From Euborellia annulipes (taxonomy: Eukaryota; Arthropoda; Insecta; Dermaptera; Anisolabididae): a stretch of DNA of 64,000 nt. The position numbers and the translations under genes are program-made. The stretch spans positions 124,001 to 188,000 of the forward strand of contig JAKCPI010014325.1 in assembly GCA_023213315.1 (NCBI GenBank). The letters run 5' to 3'. The stretch's first letter is position 1, and each line of letters opens with the position of its first letter. Below, piece by piece: positions 55,907-64,000 of this stretch. The notes below the pieces were generated by a model. That model did not search any database. It had not been told where the DNA came from and was given only the letters and a program-made list of their open reading frames with translations.

Positions 55907-56639
55907 TTTTTTGAGTCTCGTATGAAAATATGTTAGTTTATCAAGTTTTAAGAGACCTCTCCAAAGATGAGCTCAAAAAAATATTTTTTAAGAGTCACTC
56001 AAAATTTTTAAAAATATCCAAATTCGCCAAAAATCGATTTTTTCTTTCTTTTGTCAGTGCATTGCTTCCGATGATTTCGAGCGACCTTTAAATATTTATA
56101 TTAAAGATTTAATACATTGTTTTCTTTTAATTAGTAAGATGTTTGAGAAAATATAATCAATCGTACCTGCAACCTTAATTTACAAAATAGCAAGTTATTA
56201 AAAATTATATAGAAATGATATAATTTTTTTTATTCGTCTCCTGGTGTATTTTTGTCGATCATCTTACTAATTAAAAGAAAAAAAAATGTATTAAATCTTT
56301 AACATGAATATTTAAAGGTCGCTCGAAAACATCGGAAGCAATGCACTGACAAATGAAAAAAAAATTTTGAGCGACCTTTAAAAATTAAAATTTCAAGTTG
56401 AAAATTTGAGAAACGTATTTTCTTTTCGTCAACAAAATTCAACTTTAACGAGAAAAAAAATTTAAAAAAAGAAAAAATTGATTTTTGACGAAATTGGAAA
56501 TTTTTAAAAATTTTGAGCGACCCTTAAAAAATTTTTTTTGAGCTCATCTTTGGAGGAGTTTTTTAAAACATAATAAACTAAAATATTTTCATACGAGACT
56601 TGGAAAAAAAATTAGTCCGTTTTTTTGCGCCACCCTAGG

Positions 56640-57145
56640 ATATATACTAATATATATATATGAGATTAAAGGGAGAAAATGGGAGATACGCAAAGGCAAA
56701 CCAAATAGTGGGGAAGAGAGGAGAATGAGGAAAGAAATTGCCAAGAGAATTTTTTAACTTGATGAAGAAAGAGGGCCCTTTTATGTTGTCAAGCAGAATA
56801 AATTAAATTTCAAATAAGTAATAATCACATATGATCTTAGTTCAGTAATGAATGAATATTATATGCAAATAATTATTATAATTAAAGGGCACTGAGTGAG
56901 TGTTCAAATTTAAAAACAATCTACTCAAAATTTTTATAAAAATATGTAATAAGTTAATTATTTATATTAAAAGAAAATATTATTTATTTGCCTTAATTAT
57001 TTTTAAAAAATAAATAAAGAAGTGACATACGATAAAAAATATTAGTATTTAGTGTTTAGAGGGGATCGACTATCATCCAACAATATTGAAATGCAAACAG
57101 AAATTTGCTAGAAAAATCAATAAATAAATTAATCGAAAAATCACA
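56640..57145. other. AT-rich non-coding sequence
   Basis: Nothing supported. Confidence 0.35.
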
Positions 57146-57150
57146 AAAAC

Positions 57151-57582
57151 CTGGTGTGACTGGTCGCACAGCACGTTACTTTATCTTAAATTTTGTTCTG
57201 TGCTTGTCACACCGGATTTTTTTGTGTGGACTATTTATTTAGTTTTCGGTAAAAAATGGGGATATACATTTTAAAAAGCATCTAAAAAATAATTAATTTA
57301 TGAATTTACTAATTACATTGAAAAAGTACATCAGTAAAGTACTAGTTCGATTTAGTTCAGAAGTTTCGTGTTACATGCCAGGGGGTACCTAAATAAAATA
57401 TCTAATTTCAAACTCCTAACTCTTTTTTGTTCGTGAGATATTTTGTTCACACATACTGACAGACCCACTTTTTTGGACTCAAAAAGTTGATCGAATTTTT
57501 GACATGAATCCAATACTTTCTCTCTCCCTTTATACTAGGCCTATATATTTATATTTATATACTGTAGCTAAGAGAATTTAAA
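57151..57582 (+). repeat. Dispersed repeat family A copy
   Basis: CTGGTGTGACTGGTCGCACA, short 5' hairpin, middle with small deletions, and a 3' end decayed to GCTAAGAGAATTTAAAA. Confidence 0.75.
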
Positions 57583-57629
57583 ATGATTGGAATAAAAACA
57601 AAAATATTTGAACCTCAAACAGGAATAAA

Positions 57630-57876
57630 TGGACCCTGTTATGCATTAGTGTGTCAAGCGGCAAAAAATTAAAAATTGAGTTAAGCACGGAATATTATTT
57701 CAAATGCTATAATTAATAATATTTTTTATGAAATATGTCCTAAAAAAAATTTATATTTAATGTTACTTGCACAATTGACAAAAAAAATTATATTTATTTA
57801 TTTTTTTTATTTATTTATTGAATTCCTACCCTTCCCTTCTCGGGTTTAGGGTCAGCTATATACAATTTAATTATAA

Positions 57877-57907
<31 letters not shown>

Positions 57908-58042
57908 AAAAAAAATTTTATTTAATTTTAAATTAAAAAAAAAAAAATTATATAAAATCCGATGAAAACAAAAAACTTTAATGTTAATTTTCTCAAAACT
58001 CGGTAGCTGGCGCTTGACACACTAATGCGTAACAGGGGTCCA
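57630..58042. mobile_element. TIR element family E, copy 3, with insertion
   Basis: Same TIRs as 17715 and 25264. About 160 bp of extra sequence (about 57790-57950) includes GAATTCCTACCC, CTCGGGTTTAGGGTCAGC and a long T tract, and so is a later insertion, perhaps a poly-A retroposon in reverse. Confidence 0.8.
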
Positions 58043-58139
58043 AATATTGATATTATTTTAGCAGTGGGCCAGGTGAAATTTTGTTTTTTGTTTATATTAA
58101 ATAAAATGTAACAATCGCCCTTCTCTGGTGAATGCAATT

Positions 58140-58505
58140 GAATTAAAATTCAGTGATGGGAATGTCGAGTATTCCCAAGAAGAACAAGATGAAGAAGATG
58201 AAGATGAAGATGAAGAGGAAGTAGAAGGGATGGCATCCCGGCGGCCCTAAATCAGGCAGTGGCAATCGGCTTGGAGGGTGAGGAGAGAGAGGGGTGGGGG
58301 GGGGGCGGTAATGGCATTATGCACAGGTGTGGGGGAGGTGTGATTGATCCCGCCTAGCCGGGTTTCCCCGGACGCGTAACGCGATTACTCGGGACAGAGG
58401 CGCCGGGTCAAAGGGTCACCCGATCAATCCTGGTTAGCGTGGCGCCCGGACCCCTCGCCAGGGGGCAGGCCAGGCAGCAATCACTCACCCCTCCTTTCGC
58501 TTTTG
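58140..58505. promoter_or_regulatory. Candidate regulatory island with GAAGAT repeat
   Basis: A GAAGAT/GAT microsatellite (58183-58225) precedes GC-rich complex DNA. Contains GGGTCA-AA-GGGTCA at 58405-58418 (direct repeat of a nuclear receptor half-site), two GATTGAT/ATCAATC words (Exd/Hox-like) and CGGACGCGTAACGCG. A frame over the microsatellite is acidic (Glu/Asp) but lacks splice support. Confidence 0.4.
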
Positions 58506-58768
58506 CCTGTACCCACCTCGAGTCTAAACAACACCCACAAACAACCGACATTTTATCAAATACCGGCATGCCCAGGGAAATTTTATTGGTTTCGTCTACG
58601 TAAATCTCAGTCCGAACAGAAATTTTAGATAAATATTTCATAATTTATTACAAGGGACAAATAAATTCTGTCACGAATACGGATGTGAATTTAATATCAT
58701 TGGATTGTGCTTTATTGCAGGGGACAGCTTTATTATATAAAAAAACTGGTGCGTACGCTAACCAGGAT

Positions 58769-59540
58769 CAAATGCGTAAAAAGTTCCAAAGGGGACCCCT
58801 TTTGAAACGAAATTAACATACAAATCCCTATAGGAAATTAACATTGGCCAAATGCGAGGATAAGGTGGAAAGTTTAAAACACGTAGAAAGAGAGAAGATA
58901 ATTTTGTGAGAGAATGAATGAATGAATGAATAAATGAGAGAGAGAGAGAGATATATGTTTTCTCCGAAACAATTAAATTAAAGTCAGAAATAAAACAAAA
59001 ATAAATGAGAATTTAAATAATAATTGATTTTTAATCTAATAAAAAAAAAGATTTAAATTTTGTTACCATGGCAACCATTTCTCTTATATTTCCTATGAAA
59101 CACAAGAGTAAAGTGTGCTTCAAACAATTTTGAGGGCAAAACGAGAATGTATACATTTGAAAGAACATCTAAAAAATAATTAATTTTTGAATTTTAATCA
59201 AAACCTTTAAAGCGAATTTTTAGAAAATCGAAAAAAACTGAAAAAGTACATCAGTAAAGTACTAGTACTTTTTGGCCGATTTTGATTAAAAGCTTATTTT
59301 CTCGGTCCCGGAGGGTGTTTAACTTAAATATAAAATTTCAGCCTCATAGCTCAATTCCTTCATGCTTAAAATTGAACACACACAGACAGACAGACCATGT
59401 AGCGAAAACCACTTTTTTGGAATCAGGTGACCTCAAAACGTGAAGATCCATCAAAATCTCGACATCGAATTTTTGACATGAATCCAATACTTTCTCTCTC
59501 TATATATTAATATATATATAGAGGTAAGAGAAAGTAAAAA
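58769..59540 (+). repeat. Dispersed repeat family A, long form
   Basis: Includes GTTCCAAAGGGGACCCC, TATAGGAAATTAACATTGG, a GAATGAAT and GAGAGA microsatellite, the CCATGGCAACC block and the complete 3' end. Its 5' hairpin is missing. Confidence 0.8.
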
Positions 59541-60880
59541 TACTTCCTTAAAATTAGAAGCGAAAAATTGTTAATGTAGCGTAATTTTTTATTTTGTAAT
59601 TTAAAACTTTTTAAATTTTAAAATCACTTTTGTTTTTTTTTGTTTTTGAATTCATATGTATATATCATTTGCGATCTACTTGGCTTGGGGTTGGCATCTT
59701 CTTCCCTCAGGGAGAAGCAGAAACACTGAGACATGTCTAAATGGAATTTGCTGACAATTAGTCAGAGCCACAAGTTGAAAATTATGTTTTAGTTGAATTC
59801 CAAGCTTGTGCCTATTTACGAGAAGGGGTTGCTCGTGTTCATGCTCCCCAGTATCTGCACAGGACTCAGGAAGACCCTCATATCAGGGGTGGCTAACAAC
59901 ATTGTTCCCAATTTACATTCTAAATTAGATTAATTTTCATAAATGATAGAGAATATTCTATTTTAAACAAAATTATTTCACATACTCAAACTAATTTATA
60001 AATAAATTTCTCCTGATGTAGGTATTAATATTAAATTATGAACTACTTTACATTAAAATTATTATTAATAAATGAATTTTAATTTAAATATGAACAATTT
60101 AATAGCCTGCAAATTTTACAGACATCTTAAAAATGTTAATATATTTTTATAAATAAGAAAAAAAAACCCTGTGCATTATTCATAATACACATTAGAGAAG
60201 TGAAACTTCTTACTCACGTAGTTAGCTGTTCAAATTATTTTCAATGAAAGTCCATCTTGAGAATTTTTTATTTATTAGGTATAAATATAGTGAGTCTAAT
60301 TTCTTTTTTTTTTTTTTGTCCCGAATGAAAAATACAAAGGTGCGGAAGCTTCCAGGGTTATAAATTGAATTTTGTCTAACGTCTGTAAAGAAGTTTCACT
60401 TCAAAAATAAGAGAAGCTGTTCATTAATATAAAAGCTAGACTTTATGAGTGTTTTTTGAGAACTTTGCACTATCATCTGTTGTTTTTTTTTTTTGTTTAT
60501 AAAAATTATATCAATTTATTATTGTAGTTGGATTGACAAATGTCAGAATGAGGGATTTGATGTGAAAAATGCATCAATAAAATAAACGTTCTTTAATTTA
60601 TTTTAATTATTTTCTTGAATAAAAAAGTTGAATAAAATGTAATAAAAGTTAGTTAATGATTAGTGTCTATTTTTTTGATGATTGTATAGTGCGTCCAAAT
60701 TCCCCTCCGTGAAGAGCACACCTTTATTTTTCTTCGAAAAGAGCAATAAAAAAGAATGGATGAATTTTTAATCTTTGAATGATTTTAAAAATGTGTAATT
60801 TCTGTGAGTTTGGGTTTAATAATCGTTGTGGTGAGTCTGTCTTTAGTTTATTTGCCGCTTTCAAATTGACGGCCTGAGCC
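59541..60880. other. AT-rich non-coding sequence
   Basis: A somewhat more complex stretch at 59690-59900 shows no splice or frame support. Nothing else recognised. Confidence 0.35.
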
Positions 60881-61285
60881 TTTGGTATGTGGACAGTGCG
60901 AGTGCTCGTAGTCACTCCCTTTTTGACATATGTCCTTAATTTATCTATTCATTCCCTTAAAACAAATTATTGTTATTTTGATTTTGTGAAGATCAACTTC
61001 GATTTGAGAAATTTTTTAAATGAGTTGCGTTTTCTTATCTTTCTTCCCTGCCCCTGTCCCCCCCCCCCCCACCTCCCCCTCGCCTTTGCCCATTCCACTT
61101 GTGATTGGTCGTTAATGATTGTATTTAACGAAGGCAGTTGGTCGAGATATTCAAATGCCAGCCCTTTTTGGCATGGGTAACTAGCAGCACACCGCAAACG
61201 GCGCCCCTCAGTGTTTAGACACAGGACCCCCGAAACGTAAACGTGGTCATTACGTTAACGACCGGCTTGCCGTGGCAGGAATTAA
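60880..61285. promoter_or_regulatory. Candidate regulatory island near an exon
   Basis: Complex DNA with a C tract (61053-61080), TGTGATTGGTCGTTAATGATTG (CCAAT reverse plus homeodomain), CCGCAAACGGCG, and AACGTAAACGTGGTCATTACG. It lies about 300 bp beyond the 3' side of the minus-strand exon at 61593, so would be intronic to that gene. Confidence 0.35.
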
Positions 61286-61592
61286 AAATCCCAGCTCGAC
61301 GAACCTATTATTATTTAAATTATCAATTTGAAATCGAATACAGAGACCAATGGTTTTTATCATTTTCAACAAAAACCATTTATCTATTTTTATTCGAATC
61401 ATTGCCAATAGCCCCAGGGGATTCGTTTCTTTTTTTCTAAGCCTTTCTCTGATGACTATTATACTCGTGTGGATTTGTTATCAAATTATAGAATGATAGA
61501 TTTTTTGTAAATTTCAGTCATCACAAATCGTCTATTTTTCTCACGAGCTTATGGGAGACACAATGAAGCAAATGCAAAATCTGTAGATTTAC

Positions 61593-61691
61593 CTTTTTTG
61601 TGAGTTTACTGTGAATTCATTGGAGTCGGAGTCGTTGGAGTAAGTCGTTGGAGTGTGGCAGGCTTTGGAATCGACGTTCGTCAATTCGGGC
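61593..61691 (-). CDS. Internal coding exon, 99 nt, unknown protein
   Basis: Minus strand: pyrimidine tract and acceptor TTTTTATTTACTTTTAG before 61691, donor AAAAAG|GTAAATC after 61593. Exactly 99 nt, divisible by three, with one nt completing a codon at the start and two at the end, so it could be skipped without frameshift. The frame is open throughout and encodes a Ser/Thr/Asn/Asp-rich peptide (PELTNVDSKACHTP..., ...NEFTVNSQK). Such composition suits a disordered or cytoplasmic segment. The reverse strand has stops. I do not recognise the family. Neighbouring exons must be farther away. Confidence 0.55.
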
Positions 61692-61894
61692 CTAAAAGTA
61701 AATAAAAAGCGATTAAAAGGGGAATTAAAATTAAATACATTAAAGAAATATAAGCTTATAACTGGTATACTTTTCCACATATATAAATTTAAATAGTTTT
61801 CTAGATACAAACAAAAATCAGATGACAAAATTTTATAATGCAAATTGTAGATTTAATTTGCAATTATTTAATTAATACTCAAGGTATCGCATCA

Positions 61895-62000
61895 CGACTC
61901 ATGCAATAAAAATTTATTTCATCTGAATTGGCAACCAATCAAATGAAATAAAAAGAGACCGGTTCTAAATGGCCTCCGATGCCGAAAAATTATCTTAAAT
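61895..62000 (+). repeat. SINE core and tail
   Basis: AATTTATTTCATCTGAATTGG, CCAATCAAATGAAATAAA and AATGGCCTCCGATGCCG match, in the opposite orientation, the SINE at 39405-39560. Confidence 0.5.
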
Positions 62001-62700
62001 ACAATTTAAAAAAAAAAGCAAATAGGCCCTAAGTAAAAATAATGATAATAATAATAATTTTTTTATTTATTCTTCAGAAGTGTAGACAGATTTGATAGAG
62101 AAATATTGAAAGGTTTAACGATATTTTTTTCGAACCACTTTTCACAACCGCGTTAATGAATAGAGGGAAAAATACAGAGAAAAAATTCAATATTTTAATT
62201 AATTAATTTCGATTAATTATTATAATATCTAGTAATTGACATCCTTTTGAATTAGTTGAAAATTATCTCAGTAAACTATTTTAATTAGATTACCAATAAT
62301 CAATCGACAGTGAAAACTTCAAACAAACTTATAAGCTTGCTAAAGTTAATAATAAATCGTTTCACTTTATATATACTATATATATTTTACAATAAATGCT
62401 TTTCATTATATATATTTTGTACTGTACCTCTCTTTCGGACACGCCCCCCCCCCCAACCGAAATTGCCTTATTTGGCTTCTACTTTGAAGGTCGCTATATA
62501 TGGAGTAGGGAAAAAAGATCCAACGAAAACTCTTACTAGTAAAAGTGGTTGTTAATGAGCATTTTTTGGAGGTAATCCCCCTAACAATCCTGAAATCTAC
62601 TGCCTTGATGATAGGCAACCGTAATGCTTGAATGTTTAAATGGTGGCCTTTATAGTAATTGGAAAAGGGAAGTTTAAGATGTATTTATTTTCACGTAGAA
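62001..62700. other. AT-rich sequence with hAT-like end
   Basis: GACACGCCCCCCCCCCCAAC at about 62438 resembles a hAT interior; no pair found. No gene. Confidence 0.3.
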
Positions 62701-62703
62701 TAA

Positions 62704-62745
62704 ACTCTGATGATGACAAGGAATTGTCGAAATACGTATCAAGTG
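62704..62745 (+). ncRNA. Hammerhead-like RNA motif, copy g
   Basis: Core CTGATGA (the exact hammerhead consensus), extra T, helix II GACAA-GGAA-TTGTC (perfect 5 bp with 4-nt loop), GAAA, palindromic ATACGTAT, then C. Helix I (ACT/AGT) needs a one-base bulge. AATAAA and the TTTGAAACA...ATAACCTAGTG block of the 26242 element follow. Confidence 0.4.
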
Positions 62746-62799
62746 TTAATTTTTTAATTAATAAAACCTTTGAAACAAATAACCTAGTGTTTAATTTGT

Positions 62800-64000
62800 A
62801 TATTTAATTTTAATTTACAAAATGTTTCAACGAGAACCAACGGTCGAAAGTTTAAATCTTAGACTTGATTGTGTTGGCAATGTTCTCTTAATTTAATTAA
62901 TTCTAAAAATGTTCAATTTTAAATGATAAAAAAATAGCTTGTGTTGCGTACCACCACTATAAGTTTAGTGTATCACTAGTGGTACGAGCATCTCAGTTTG
63001 AAAACCTGTCCTCGATCGATTGTGAACTGGTCATTTAATTTGCCTACCTTCAATCAAAAAAAAAAAAAAAAAACTGTTTTCAGGCTACCGTTTAAACAGC
63101 AGAGTATATTGGTTGCCTATTCTCAAGGCAAGAGAATTCAGATTGAGCTTTGATATGTCGATCTGTGTTTTTTAAGAAAAAATACGCATATTAATTCAAC
63201 GTTTTATAATTAAATAATGAAGTAATTTTTACTCTTTTAAATAGAAATTTCAATGCAGAAATCAAATAAAAAATTTTGTTTATGTGGAACACAACCCTTG
63301 GCTCGTTATATATGTGAAAGTAAAAATTGAAATTTATGTTAGTACTCTATTCAATTCTCTATTAATACACGAAACTCCATTAAATTCTATTTGAAATTCT
63401 ATTAGACAAAAGCTTTTAATAGTGGAATTATAATTAAACTAATTAGTAATTTTGCCATAACTGATTTTAATGAGAGAACTCAAAAGAAATTAAAATTTTG
63501 AATAAAATATTGTAAATTTTCGATTGACAAAATTTTTTTAAAATATAAATATGCCTTTAAGACGGAATCAACTCTCCCTTATATGTGTTAAAAAAAAGTT
63601 TCTAAAATATATATAGTCGTTTTTTATTTGACAGATTAATTTGGCATTCGACGCACAATTTTTTAATATAGGTAGTGAACACAATTCATTGAAGGCAATG
63701 CAATCGGCAGAGCGGCTTTATTAAAAGATTTAGATTTAATCGAAGAGAGGGGGAGAGGAGGGGGAGGGGGTGAGTAGTGAAATATTAAGCAGGGAAAGAA
63801 AGAGATACAAAAAAAAAAACCTTTATTTAGAAATCAGTGAGTTTAAAAAAAAATGTGAGAAAATAATTAAAAAACTGGTGTGACTAAACACATCCTATAC
63901 AGTAAAACTATTATCAAGACTAATTGAAAAAACTGATCGGATTATAAAAAAATCAAAAGAAAAATTGAAAAAATTCAACAACATATACATGCGCAGTTAT
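62800..64000. other. AT-rich non-coding sequence
   Basis: A GGGGGAGAGGAGGGGGAGG purine tract at 63748-63770 and a family A start fragment (CTGGTGTGACTAAAC) at about 63875. No gene supported. Confidence 0.4.

Larger units (their letters stand above)
54583..56638. mobile_element. Foldback transposon hosting nested insertions
   Basis: Outer TIRs: left TAGAGTAGCACAAAAAAACC, right the reverse of TAGGGTGGCGCAAAAAAACG. The body is a long inverted repeat, arms 55912-56151 and 56260-56608 (GAGTCTCGTATGAAAATAT, AAAGATGAGCTCAAAAAAA, TTTAAAGGTCGCTCG). Family A is inserted near the left terminus (54608-55906). Target site not certain; TA is plausible. Confidence 0.7.

Noticed and set aside
25376..58137. 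Frames at 25376-25609 and 57928-58137 share a peptide segment, suggesting a gene family
   Set aside because: The shared peptide comes from the right TIR and interior of family E copies; other frames are interrupted and no transposase motif is present.
58140..58250. Acidic Glu/Asp-rich frame over the GAAGAT microsatellite as an exon
   Set aside because: No acceptor is positioned without an intervening stop, and the acidity is imposed by the microsatellite.

Overview
This window looks like a stretch of AT-rich nuclear DNA from an invertebrate animal. An arthropod is plausible, but the sequence does not fix the lineage. There are no bacterial-style genes, no operons, no rRNA or intact tRNA, and no open frame encoding a protein family I recognise. 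Most long open frames lie inside repeats, microsatellites or low-complexity tracts and are not genes. The coding content I can defend is small: a 99-nt internal exon on the minus strand (61593-61691) and a short C-terminal exon on the plus strand (23916-24032). A third splice-site-bounded island (21193-21500) is of uncertain strand. The window is therefore best read as intronic or intergenic sequence around genes with very large introns.

Much of the rest is mobile DNA. One dispersed family (here 'family A'; 5' end CTGGTGTGAC, 3' end GGTAAGAGAAAGT) occurs at about 15 places. At least six hAT-type elements can be delimited: five with an exact or near-exact (7/8) 8-bp target duplication, and one more tentative (6/8). 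There is also a pogo/Tigger-like MITE with TA duplication, a TTAA-flanked (piggyBac-type) MITE, three Helitron-like CTAG ends, three copies of a TIR family ('family E', TGGACCCTG ends), several foldback elements, tRNA-derived SINE pieces, and three inverted tRNA-like hairpins. At 54583-56638 three elements are nested in one another. Two satellite arrays sit close together: 12 units of about 99 bp (8381-9566) and a 337-bp tandem repeat (10425-11316), with a near-perfect 110-bp-arm hairpin between them.

The least expected signal is a small RNA-like motif found at seven places on both strands. It reads CTGANGA, one extra nucleotide, a hairpin stem, GAAA, a palindromic or hairpin stem, then a third helix. 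The three helices differ in sequence from locus to locus but mostly keep base pairing. This is the architecture of a type I hammerhead ribozyme, except for the extra nucleotide before helix II at every locus. AATAAA follows closely in most cases and several copies lie in foldback elements.

Between the repeats are about 20 islands of higher-complexity, less AT-rich sequence (for example 5900-6180, 13915-14275, 28800-29175, 38815-39110, 58230-58500 and 60890-61280). They carry clustered factor-binding-like motifs: POU octamers, CCAAT/ATTGG, GATA, E-box, homeodomain and nuclear-receptor-like sites. I interpret them as candidate cis-regulatory elements of a developmental-type locus. That is inference from composition and motifs only.
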